Origin: Maratus speciosus
Taxonomy: Eukaryota > Arthropoda > Arachnida > Araneae > Salticidae
NCBI GenBank assembly: GCA_963932465.1
Contig: OZ010790.1
Span: 351,999,087-352,063,086, forward strand
Length of the DNA stretch: 64,000 nucleotides
Reading direction: 5' to 3'
Position 1 is the stretch's first letter. Every line of letters begins with the position of its first letter. The position numbers and the translations under genes were made by a program. Under the pieces are notes generated by a model. That model was not told the DNA's origin. It made no database searches and worked only from the letters and a program-made list of their open reading frames with translations. Positions 11,083 to 22,322 of this stretch are shown piece by piece.

Positions 11083-12200
11083 AAAGTAAATTGTGTCTAA
11101 TTTTTACTTTCTCCTATCTTTACAAGAAGAAAGTATTGGATTCGTGAAAATTTTCGACTTCCGGTTTTCGACGGATTTATACATTTTAGAATGCCCAGAA
11201 CACGATTTGATAGTTTTTAGAAAATGTCTGTCTGTGAGTCTGTCTGTCACTCTGTCACCCTGTCACTCTGTCACTCTGTGAGTCTGTATGTGACAAAAAT
11301 TTTGTGGGCGCTCTATGTCAAGAACTAATGCACGGAATTTCACAAAACTTTATATTTAGTTAAACCTTGATATAAATTGGACCTGATTTGTTTTTGGTGA
11401 AAATCGCCCAACAGGTGGCGCTGCTATGCGGCATTTTTCACGATTACTGCAATAGCTATATCTCAAGAACTACTGCACGGATTTTCATAAAACTTCAGAT
11501 TCGATTTGTCCATTATATAGTTTGGTGCTGATTACATTTTTGTGAAAATCGCCCTACAGGTGGCGCTGCTATGCTGCATTATTCATGATTACCGCAATAG
11601 CTCTAACTCAAGAAAAAATGCACGGATTTTCATCAAACTTTAGATTCAGTTAGTCCCTGATATAAATTAGGGCTGTTCAGTTTTTGTTGTAAATCGCCCA
11701 ACAGGTGGCGCTGCTGTGCTGCATTTTTCACGATTCCCGCAATAGCGGTATCTCAAGAACTATTGCACGGATTTTCATCAAACTTCAGATTTAGTTAGTC
11801 CTTGACATGAATTGACGTATAAATTAGTGCTGTTTAATTTTTGGTGTAAATCACTCAATAGGTGGCGCTGCTATGCTGTATTTTTTGCGATTTCCGCAAT
11901 AGTTTTATTTTAAGAACTAATGCTTGGATTTTCAACAAACTTCAGATTCAGGTATAACTTGATATCATTTAGAGCTGCTTATTTTTGGTGTAAATCGCTA
12001 ACAGGTGGCGCTGCTATGCTACATTTTTCAGAATTTCCGCTATAGCTCTATTTCAAGAACTAATGCACGAATTTTCATTCAACTTGAAATTCAGATATAC
12101 TTTTATATGAATTGGTGCTAAATCGCTGTTATTTCTTGTACTATTTAAATGATTTAATTGACGTGATTTATATAGAAGAAAGTTTTGTGATGGCCACAAC
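11083..12200. repeat. ~145-bp-period tandem array with CTGT-rich leader
   Basis: A leader rich in CTGTCTGT/CACTCTGT (11226-11290) is followed by six degenerate units. The anchor AGGTGGCGCTGCTATG starts at about 11413, 11558, 11703, 11860 and 12003 (spacings 145, 145, 157, 143). The second anchor, CAAGAACTAATGCACGGATT, starts near 11317, 11462, 11608, 11752, 11909 and 12051. The segment is bounded by similar AGAAGAAAGT motifs (~11127 and 12175), suggesting a discrete mobile unit. No coding capacity. Confidence 0.85.
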
Positions 12201-12575
12201 ATACTAGTTTGTTTTATCCTTAAAATTGTTGGTAAAAAAATTATGAATTATAATTTAAAATATAATAAAATTACTTATTTTGAAATAAAAGAAATTAAAT
12301 TTTACGACAATTTGTAAAAAAACATACATGTTTGCTGTTATAATTAGTTTTCATTTTTTTTAATGTATTCAAATTGAAAAATTAACTGTGTTCCCTTTAT
12401 GTACATATATATAAACAGATACTTACCTATCAGTAATGCCTTATATCTACTATATTTAAATTAAATTATTTATGAGAAGAATTCTCATGGTGATTTAAGC
12501 GTTACATAAAAAATATTTTGATCGTTTTTTTAAAAACAGTTTGCATACGGATCAATCTTTCTGCTATTTTCAACT

Positions 12576-12608
<33 letters not shown>

Positions 12609-13390
12609 ATATAAAAGAAAAACGTTTAATTGGTAAAATTTTATAATAAAATGTCTTGTTTCAATGTGATACATATTGATAAAATGTATTCATTTACATT
12701 TTTAGCACAAATTATGTTTGTATGACAAAAGAATCTTGGAAAAATCCGCAGGTACGTGATATGATACAAGAATATATATACAGATAATACATATAAACTT
12801 TAATTTACTTCGAGAAGGAATTTTTTAACATTAATCACTTTACTATAATAAAGGTGTAAAAAAAAAAGGCAAGTGGCACTAATAATTCGGGTTATACTGT
12901 CACATTCAATAAGCCGACTCTCTACAATTTATTGATAAAAATGCAAGCTAACAAAAGACATTGATTGTGTTTTTTCATGTAAAGATTTTACATCCGTTAT
13001 AACTTTCTAAAACTTTCTTAATAAAAGTCAAAGGAAAGTACTTTCCTGCAAAATAAATTTAAGTTTTGGAAGGAAAGGATTTTCTTAAAGCTGCTAAGAA
13101 AAACGTTTCTCAGATTGGTAAAGTTAACTTAATATGCAATGAATATTTATGAATTATTTGAATAAATAAATGAATTAAAATGTTCGGAAATGTAAGAAGA
13201 AAAATTAGATCCACCGATACAATATTTTATTTTTTAATTTTTAATTATATATAACATATATTTTGGTATTGCAAATTTAAATTAACTATAATTTTAATTG
13301 TATATTTCATTTAATCATGTTAGAAAAAACTAGAAGATTTATAACAATATGCATAATAATGATTTATAAACAGGTTAAGCTAAATAATTT
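12201..13390. other. AT-rich stretch without a gene
   Basis: Contains an A-run at ~12578-12607 and otherwise unstructured AT-rich sequence. Nothing supportable seen. Confidence 0.5.
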
Positions 13391-13396
13391 TATAAA

Positions 13397-14341
13397 AAGT
13401 GGATCAGATATGTAGAAGATATTTTCCTCATATGACAACATGCAGATACCTTGCTCAATAACTTTTTAAACCAGATGAATGGTTTTGATTCTAAAATTAA
13501 ATTTGCATTGGAAATAGAACATAATGGTACGCTACCTTATTTAGATGTATTATTAATTAAGACACACCAAGGAATAGAACGCACTGTTTAAGGAAATCCC
13601 ATAGCCAGCCAATTCATTATCCCTCATGATGCTCATGCACCTTTTTCATACGAGGTTTCTGCATTTAGACATATTATTCATAGAGCTTTCACAGTTTGTA
13701 CTCCCAAGCAGTTAAATAAAGAAATAAATAAAATATATGATATTGCAAGAAACAATGGATACAAAGAATAAAAAAGCACTAAAGAAAAATTAGTTAAGAG
13801 CTTGAAGAATAAAAAGAAAAGAAATTTCAATCCACAAAATTGAATATTATTCACTTTACAATATTTTCCTGGTTTCTTCGAACGCTTGAAATATAAACTC
13901 AATAAATTCAATATCTCCTTAGTCGCAAAACCTTCAATGAAATTAAAAAATATAGTATGCAAGAAAATAGATCCAATTGAAACAAACCAGTTATCAGGAG
14001 TATACGAAATACCCTTCACCAAAGACGATAAAACAAAAGAGTTTTATATAGATATGACAAGCAGAAAACTTAAAACTAGAATCAAAGAACACATAGCAGA
14101 CATAAAATAAAACAGAAAAACAAAAGCTTTAGCCAGATCATGCAGCGAAAAACCTTTACAGATCGATTTTAAAAATAGCAAGTTAATGAATCCATCAAGA
14201 TTTTATTTACCATCCATAATACGAGAACCAATAGAGATATTTTTATGCAGCGATAATATTTGCAATGATTCAGTGTCCCTTGATTTACCTGAAATTTGGA
14301 AAGAGATGCTATGTAACTTTAGTAACAAAAGTAAAAATTAA
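13397..14341 (+). pseudogene. Penelope-like element: RT C-terminal part plus GIY-YIG endonuclease
   Basis: The first frame opens with KWIRYVEDIFLI, the RT catalytic box, where the normal YVDD is YVED (13409-13420), so a catalytic aspartate is lost. It continues with LPYLDVLLIKTHQGIERTV and HRAFTVCTPKQLNKEINKIYDIARNNGY, typical of the PLE thumb and linker. After a frame change comes the GIY-YIG region: SGVYEIPFTKDD (~13998) and FYIDMTSRKLKTRIKEHIADIK, where the usual YIG appears as YID. It ends with an REPIEIF...W tail. Stops at ~13433, 13592, 13768, 13842 and 14107. The 5' half of the RT is absent. A dead PLE copy. Confidence 0.85.
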
Positions 14342-14665
14342 TCCACGTTCGCAAATAGCCAAGTTAATTTTATTTTTATTTTGTTTTGCAATGTTTTTCA
14401 TTATGCATGATGACATTATTTCCCATGTTATTGTTTTTTAAATTATGTGAAAATTAATCCACGCTCACTAATAGATAATATAATTTTTATTGTATTTTAT
14501 GTTTGCAATGTCTTTACAATGCATCATGTCTCGTGACATTGTTTACTATATTTATTGTTTTTAAATTATGTGAAAATATTTTCTCCCGTGCATCATTTTG
14601 AAAATGTGCCGTTTTTGCGATGAAACGGTCGTTAATCTTAATAAAGATATTTTTCCACTTTTTGT
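14332..14665 (+). repeat. PLE 3' region with ~116-bp direct duplication and a hairpin
   Basis: AATTAATCCACG..CA.TAATAG units begin at ~14336 and ~14453 and a third partial GTGAAAAT start lies at ~14570. The third is followed by a perfect 6-bp hairpin CCGTTT...AAACGG (14609-14628) with GATGAAACGG, then AATAAAGATATTTTTCC. Position right after the PLE stop suggests this is the element's 3' UTR or terminal repeat. The GATGAAAC is reminiscent of hammerhead cores but the CTGANGA box is not clear here. Confidence 0.5.
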
Positions 14666-14759
14666 AGCATTATTTAACTTAACCTAGAAGATTTATTTTT
14701 AAGCTTCAATAAATGAATATTTAAAAAAAAATTAATACCAATTTTCATGCATAAATCAT

Positions 14760-15310
14760 GTATGGTCAATTACATGCCACGTGTGGGACAGATTTTCTAC
14801 ATATTTTTTTCTGCAGTTTAAAAAAAACTGTTATATCCTCAAATTAAAAAAAAAAAAACATGCTACTATCAGCATTTATTGTGTTTGTTATTTTTAATGA
14901 ATAGTTTATAATTTAATAACTTATATGTTCGTTTTAAATATAGATTTAAGTGTCACTCGCAGCACATTTTGTGCCTTTTTTTATGGAGAGGTCCTGAAAC
15001 GGGCAGATTAATTAGGACTAGGATTTAAAATGTGGAGATCTTTAAACCTAACAAAAACGGGGAGATTTCTTAAACACATGGTTTAAACTGTGGACATTTT
15101 TGCACCTAGAAAGGGCTGTTCCATATCAAGTATGAGACAGCTTTTCTACATATCAATGCTCTTTTAGCAATATTACTCTGTCCTCAAATTAAAACAACTA
15201 TGCTTATAAGAACATCTAGTCCTTTTGTTTTAATGTATAGTTTATATTCTAACAACATACAAGATAATAGGTATAGGCATCTACTTAAGTGTCACCCGCA
15301 CAGTATTGCC
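14760..15310. repeat. Direct duplication, unit ~345 bp
   Basis: GACAG.TTTTCTACATAT, CCTCAAATTAAAA, a TAATG.ATAGTTTATA block and AAGTGTCAC.CGCA appear in the same order at 14785-14965 and 15135-15305, offset 339-349 bp. Moderately diverged. No coding content. Confidence 0.6.
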
Positions 15311-15535
15311 AGATGTCCAGCGTTAATCGGTGATCTAAATGCTCTGGACACCGGTATTTAAAAGTAATTTTTTCACCATTAATTTCTTACGGTTTATTTA
15401 GTTTTATTAAAACGTATATAATTCTGCCATTAGACAAGATGAAAAAAATACTTTTAAATACTTGTATCCAGAGTATTTGGAGTGTCGATTTGCGCGGGAC
15501 TCCTTGCAACAGTACGAGGCTCAGGACATTGTGTC
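15297..15535. repeat. Foldback (MITE-like) element
   Basis: 15300-15376 and 15436-15530 are inverted copies. Shared blocks include AAATRCTCTGGA and GTATTTAAAAGTA with TTTTTTCA, plus an outer GTCC.GCG..AATCG. The spacer is ~60 bp. No clean target duplication seen. Confidence 0.6.
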
Positions 15536-15539
15536 CGCT

Positions 15540-16435
15540 TTTCATAGAATGGCCCATGTTTATAAAAAGTTATACTTTTAGGAACTCTATTTAAGAAAAA
15601 CTTTGCAAAAATATCGTTAAAACACATATTTATTAAATATTCTTAATTATATCTATCATTTTTTTTATTGATTATCCAATCCTTTATATAAATATATAAA
15701 AAAAAAAAAAAAAAAAAAAAAAACGCATCCCGCAAAAATGCCGTTTAAGGCAGGTTTTCGCGTCGTCAGGTACCTCGCTTAGTGTAATTGAAATGCAGTG
15801 AAGTTTCCATTTAACAAAGTCTCATCGTTACACTTAAACACTTCGTTATGAAGAAAATTTGTTAGACAGAAATGAATCTAAATTCATGAAATTTGTTTAA
15901 TAAAATACGCATTCATAAAATAAAAAATACACATAAAATGGAATTATTGGAAAAATGTATTTTCATTCGGGCTATAACTACATTCTTTGGAATGTAGATG
16001 TATGAGAAAAATATAATTATAATAATTTCTAAAAAAACCACACAATAAAGAGGTAAACAAAAACTGAAGCGTAGCGTACCTATCCTCTTTTTTCACAGTA
16101 TACCAAATCCTTAAATTAAAAAATCTGTAATATTATTTTGTACAGGATTATTATAAAAAGTACACCATTTAGAAAAATTTTCGCGGTTTTGTATGCATTC
16201 GAACAATTTATCAGTTTTCGAAAACTGGAACTCCTTTCTTTTGTATTGAAGGCTGCTAGTATTTCTTTTTTAAAGGTCTTTTAATTTATTCTTTATAATT
16301 ATCTTCTTCACCAATCGCTGTAGTTTCTTCAATACATTTTATTACACTTTGCAATATGTCATCGTCAGTAAAATATTCAGTTGTTCTAAGTGGATCAGTT
16401 GTGATAATTGGAATAAATTTCATTATAGGATAACT
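15540..16435. other. AT-rich stretch without a gene
   Basis: Contains an A-run (15700-15723) and no ORF with a recognisable motif. Confidence 0.5.
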
Positions 16436-17720
16436 CCGGAGTGTCGCCGCATACGGGATAGATGCCGCACCGCTTCTATTTCTTGTAATTATCGAAAGAT
16501 AGTAGTCAAACGCACAGTATAGGTGTGCAATGAGATTATTTTAACCAGTGTATAGCGTGAATCTCATTTCGATGTTTACTTGTAGAAGTACAATCCTTAA
16601 TTTGACGTAAGTGCATGATTTCACTGAGAAAACTTTTAAGCACGTTATGTTTAAATACTTTTCATACACTAATTACTAAATGCATGCATGATTTCGAAGT
16701 CAAAACTGAGTGTAGCGTTGGTATAGAGTATTGTGTGTATGATTACGCCATTCCCTTAGCGATGGCAGGTAACTCTGATGACTGACATCTGCACCATGCA
16801 AAATGGGATACATGCCGCAATGCTATTCCGGTATACATGCCGAAGTTTCTTTTGTACGGGATGATTAAGTGTTATTAACTTTCCCGTTTATTTTTGCACA
16901 GACTAACCATGTTAGGTATGTTATAAAGTTCAGTAAAAGCAAAGGAGAAAAAGAGAAAATAAAAAGTAAGAAGGGCAAGTAAGATGCAAGTCAAGATGAT
17001 AATAATGAAAAATTGGATTACGCGTACCGCAGATGCTCTTTGCAAACTACTCCAAAAAAGAGGAAGTGTAATTGGCTTCGTTGCACCCATGTGTTTAAAT
17101 GTTGTTACATACATAAAAACTGTACTTTTTCGACATTTTTCCTGTAGATTGAAGTCGATCTCTTAACCGTTTCGGGACCATAAGTGCATATAAGCACCTT
17201 CATAAAGAGCTTACAAAAATTGTTTATTGCACCACTAAAAAAGTAAAGTAATATTTGCTTTGTTTAATTAGAGCATTTTCAAGATTATTTAAGTAAAGGT
17301 AACTTCTTTTTAAAAAGTGGTACCATAAAGAATAAAATTTGTGTTAAAGCCACCGGTCCCGTTAACAAATAAATAATGTAAGCACAATTGTACTTTTTTT
17401 CTTTTCTAATACATTGAAATTTTCTAATACATTGATGTTACGTTGTTCCTGAAATAACAATTAAAATTTAATGTAAAAAAATAAGTCGATAATTTTAATA
17501 GTGAAAGTACGCAACAATTATTAATTTTAATCCACTAATACTTTTCATTGTACTCATTTAGTTTCATTTTGTTATTACATCCATAATTATAGTCCAGATA
17601 TGAATATTTTTTTATGTATTTCTTTAGTTATCATTCTGTTCTTATTACAAGCGCGGCATGACTAACGCACAAATGCGGCGTCTCAGCCTGAATGTACGGG
17701 TGACGCGCCGCAGTGTAATG
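16436..17720. other. Possible TIR element marked by GC-rich ATGCCGC motifs
   Basis: A local cluster of GGGATA.ATGCCGCA motifs (16456-16474, 16803-16820, and a variant near 16831) stands out from the AT-rich background. CGCCGCATACGGGATAGATG at ~16444 has an approximate inverted counterpart at ~17655-17690 (ATGCCGC / CGCCGCAT reading outward in). Inside is a Lys-rich fragment (16925-17166) with no recognisable domain. The boundaries are tentative. Confidence 0.3.
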
Positions 17721-17816
17721 TTTTAGAAAAAAATTGTTAACAATTATTAATAATTTGTTATGAATTTTTTTGTCGCAGTACACGCGTTTTATATTTAACA
17801 TTAAATAGCACAGCAT

Positions 17817-17862
<46 letters not shown>
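17817..17862. repeat. Poly(T) run
   Basis: Uninterrupted T run of about 46 bases. The overlapping minus-strand ORF with a Lys run is an artefact of it. Confidence 0.9.
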
Positions 17863-17865
<3 letters not shown>

Positions 17866-17869
17866 TATC

Positions 17870-19060
17870 CACCATGATACTTTATACACAGATTCAAAAA
17901 AATGTGCTGCATAAATCCCGGAATTACCCTGTTGAATATGTTTTTCGGAATATGGAGATTAATTTAAAGTTCCACTGTAGGCTTTTCGCAAAATGAATTT
18001 TTTTTCTAAATTCATTATTCCATTCTGACTGTTTTTTTTCTGTGTATTACGATACATTAAACATCCATTATTTATAAAGATACACGACATTCAAATTTAT
18101 TCATTATATAAATGGTACAAAATAATAAAATATAGAGTAAAATAAAGTTAGAAATAAATCCAAAACATATGAGTGAAATTCTCACAAATCATAAAAGTTT
18201 AATAGAGTTCTTATTTTGAAAAGAAAACCCCTACTCTGTTTGGAATCCAAAACTTTTTATTGTTATCGATATTCCCCGAAATATTTTGCTGTTTTATTTG
18301 TCTGTTTTTAGATGTAATGTTAAATCTTATAATACATCGTGGTCACTGAATCTCTTTAGGCGTTATTTCAAGAAACGGCGAGAAGCAATCAAATATGGAA
18401 TAAATCGATACATTAAATTTAGTAAATTGAACAAATACTAGGCGCAGGTGCTACTTTCAAAATATAAAAATATTTCCCTTTTTCTTTTTACTTCTTATTT
18501 TACGAACAGTAATGTGTTTTAAAGCAAAAATGTATTTTTATTTTAAAACTGGATACCATGTCTACAGTGTCAATATAGATTATATGGATAATTATTTCGC
18601 AGGTCTATAAAATTTGTGTTCTGAAAAGTATTTAAAATATGTACACTCATTTTATGCATGAATTAAAAAATTGTTTTCTATCACATGCAATTTTTACACA
18701 ATGTGCAACAACGTACGTTAATTTGGTGTCTATAATCGGTTGAAGATAATATTGATAAATAAATAAAATTTAACTGTTTAATTTAAAAATATATACACAG
18801 ATACACGCATACACATGCATGCATCAAAACAAGGTTAAATTCATTTATTTGTATGTGTCAAATGTTTTATGCAGACTTTTCCTTTTGTTAGTAAAGCTGC
18901 GGATTTGGGGATTTTTCAATGTAATGATTCTGAGTTTAGACGATTAAATATCTATAGATACTCAGCAATGATATATTCCATCGATCTAGATACAATTATT
19001 AAAGCGGCATGATTGCTTCCATTTTGTAAAATGGCAGTTTTAAGATTTTTTTTTTTTTTA
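17870..19060. other. AT-rich stretch without a gene
   Basis: Nothing beyond simple AT-rich sequence was recognised. Confidence 0.5.
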
Positions 19061-19067
19061 AATAGTT

Positions 19068-21800
19068 AAAGACTAGTAAATCTGCAGATCAGGAGCCTCA
19101 ACGTCAGCTCTGCAACTCATTGTTTTTAGCACACGTTGAGTAATATTAATCTTTCTATAAAAAACGAAATTTAAAGTTTTTAAATTACATAAGCATTTAT
19201 AAAAGGAAAAAATATTTCGATGGTTCCAGACATTAGAAGCTTTAAATTAAACACGTTGTTATGTAATAGTATCATGAAATTACCATGAGTTACTTATTCT
19301 GGTAATATTTAGATAATAAAATAGATTTCTTCAGGGCTGCTCTGCCCCCCTGAACCCCCCGTAGTGTAATTAAATTTCCATTTGTAATTTTCGATTGATT
19401 GTGTTAATGTCCTTTAGTTATTTCTTTAAGTGTTATGTTAGTAATTTCTTTCTAATGTCCTTTAGAAATTTCTAACAGACGGAAACGTACAGGAATTATT
19501 TTCTACAGCCCTGTATATTACGCGAAGATTTTTACGCTTCACATATTACATTTAAATTTAATGCATACAAAAAACCCTATTAAAACTGCTGATATCACAT
19601 TTCCGGGAATTACTATGCACAGTGTGTACCATTTATCCAGTTTTTGCAGAGCCCTGTATATGATTCTATTTCAATTCTGCAAACATCTGTCACTATATTA
19701 AATGTGGCTGAGCTTGAAAATGCATAACTCAAATTAAAATAAACCCACTGAAGGAATTTGCGCTCATTTTCATAAATACTTACGAATTCATCTTTGTAGC
19801 CCCGTATATGGTCTATATAATTTTTAAACACCGCATAGTAAGCAAAAATTTAGTTAACGTTAAAACACATACCATGATCGAAAACGCTCTTCTGCAATCA
19901 TTCCTAGTAGACCATAACTGTATCCGAAATCTTTTATGTGATCCTATAAATGAACGATACATGCGATACAAATCACATTCAAGCTTCTTGTAGTAAACCA
20001 CTGTAATGTATTTTAATTTTATAATGTTTGAATTAGTGCAACACAATTAACACAATGACGATAGGCAAATTTTTATTTAATCTTAAAAACAGTAGAAGCT
20101 CCTCCCTCTTCTGAAAATCTTTCGGATATTGGATTCTGAGATGTGTTTTCATATCCATGGAGTAGTAAATATCTTTCAATGCACGGATGTAGTGTATAAT
20201 GCCTTACAATCTATAAAAAATATGGACAACACGATATAAAGGCCTTTCCTGTAAGGTAGAAGTTACTCCCTTTGCCAATGATGTATTCTGAATAAAAAAG
20301 AGAATTCTCGTTTCCCGTCGTTAATGTGTTAAAATAAGCTATGAAGAGTTTTTCCCATAGACCATATTTTAATAGACCACTTTTGTGTGACTCTGAAAAA
20401 AAAAAAAAAAATATGCTTTGCACCCCATATACTACAAAGATTATTCAAAAATATATATCAATTTCATTATTTTGTAACAGAGTAACATCATTAAAAAATG
20501 CCACAAAAGAATTTTCTCCAAAGACTGTAACATTATGAATACTTTTAAGTTCTCTGTACGCATGCTGTGAGTGCTTACACATAGCATATTTTATAGTAAC
20601 CAAGTTCTAGTGAACCTTAATAATGTATTTAAATTTCATTACGTTTAAAATTTTGTAACATTATTAAAATACACCGCATATTATTTTTCCAAAAGACTAT
20701 AATGCAACCGAATAGTTTTGAGTGCCCCTGTAATTAAGCTATGAATGCTACACACTTAATTTTCAATGCCGAACATACTTTGGCAAACCGCAATAACGTA
20801 TATCAATTACATGTAATCCCGACTATGTTCACGCGAGTTAGAGCACGTAGAGACACACGGCAGGCAACAAATAGACAAACTGAAGTCATAAACACTTTTT
20901 ATCTATGTTGGACAGTGTTAAAAAGCATTTATATGACTTTAACAGTACTTTTTTTACTTATAGCATGGTAAAACATTAGTTTAAACAACATAATCCATGC
21001 AATAGCAATAACATATTAAAAGCCCACAAAATAGGCATATCTGGAGGCATATCTGGATAAATCTACTGGAAAATCATTCATTATCATGCTCGCTGTTAAT
21101 TGCATAAATTGCATCAATTTGGCGCAATAAAATATTTTTTGTGATAGTCTTTTAATGGCCCCTACATAAAAAATAACGTAATTTACTAACTTCATTCATA
21201 TTTGACGCAATGATAGGCTACGAATAACATTCTCTAGGAAACGGAGAAAAGGAAAAGAATAAAAAATGAAATATATATCATGTAAAATAAGAAAAATAAT
21301 TTACATAATGCTTTATATTACTAGAATACATGTACAAAGTTCCACAAAAAAAAAAAAAAAAATTATACACGTAAATTAAAAAATCTGACAAATATATTCA
21401 CAAAAATTCAAAATAATACGAATAATTTAAAACACTTATTTGCAAATTTTAGTATCCATAATTTAACTTTTAAATCCATTAATCAAACGCGCCATTTTCT
21501 TTCAACAAATGCAAATTTGAAAATCTTCTGGCTTGCCGTAGAAAAGCATTATGGAAAAATATAAAATATTTCCTATTTTCCGAACGAATGAAACAAATTT
21601 ATCTAAAAACTATACAGTTACGTCCGGGTATCTGACGAATATGCCCACTCAATTGCAAGCTAATCGGATGCTTTTTACGGCTGTTATCGCGGAACACACA
21701 AACAGACTAACAGACTAACAGTAACCAAAACATTTCGTGTCTACACAGTAAGCCTTCACTGACGTTTCAGCAAAAAGACCCATTTTATGGTGCTAAATGA
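19068..21800 (+). repeat. Dispersed repeat family R1, copy A
   Basis: The left ~330 bp (from ACTAGTAAATCTGCAGATCA) and right ~480 bp (21290-21800, ending in AAGCCTTCACTGACGTTTC) match the two ends of 45114-47490 in the same order and orientation. A middle block around 21118-21170 (ATTTTTTGTGATAG.CTTTTAAT) matches 45830-45860. A C/G-rich palindromic patch lies at ~19333-19362. Between the shared ends copy A carries a ~150-bp-period array that copy B lacks. A non-coding mobile element of unknown class; the G/C hairpin and nearby Helitron-like ends make a Helitron relative possible. Confidence 0.65.
19490..20740. repeat. Degenerate ~150-bp-period tandem array (inside R1 copy A)
   Basis: Recurring phrase around AGCCCTGTATAT: near 19508, 19655, 19800 and (as GATCCTATAAAT) 19940, with later degenerate units near 20555 and 20725 (GCCCCTGTAATTAAGC). 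Overlapping short ORFs on both strands are by-products of the repeat. Confidence 0.6.
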
Positions 21801-22322
21801 TTCAAATCAAACTTACGCATCAATCTATTGATATTCTATAAGTAAGGTTAATCCTGATTTGTACAAGAAAGTAGTAGTGCTGCACAAATTATATCAAAAT
21901 AATTACTGTGTATGGGCGTGACTTGCTTAACAATTGGAGCTCTGGGATATTATAATTTTGAATATGCTAAAAAACTCTGTAAATGATTACGGGACGTTTT
22001 GAAATATTACTACAGAGTTTCATTTTTTTTTTAAATTCCACTATTCAGGCTTTAGGAGATGGAATTGTTTTTTCTCATCAGATTTCTAAAGCATCGTTTT
22101 ACCATTTAAGCAGAGATAGCACACTTATTTATGCAAGAAAATACATTTTTTTTATTTAAAAAGACATAAATAATTATCTGGATAACGTAATAATTAAGAT
22201 AAATTTCATGACTACTGACATACACAGATATAATTTTATAATTTATATTTTAATTGTTTTAAATAAAATCATATCTACGTAAATCTGTATTCATGTAATT
22301 TATGTTAACATTTTTTTTATTA

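Noticed and set aside
17631..17912. 93-aa minus-strand ORF with a Lys run
   Set aside because: The run is a poly(T) tract; the flanks have no motif.
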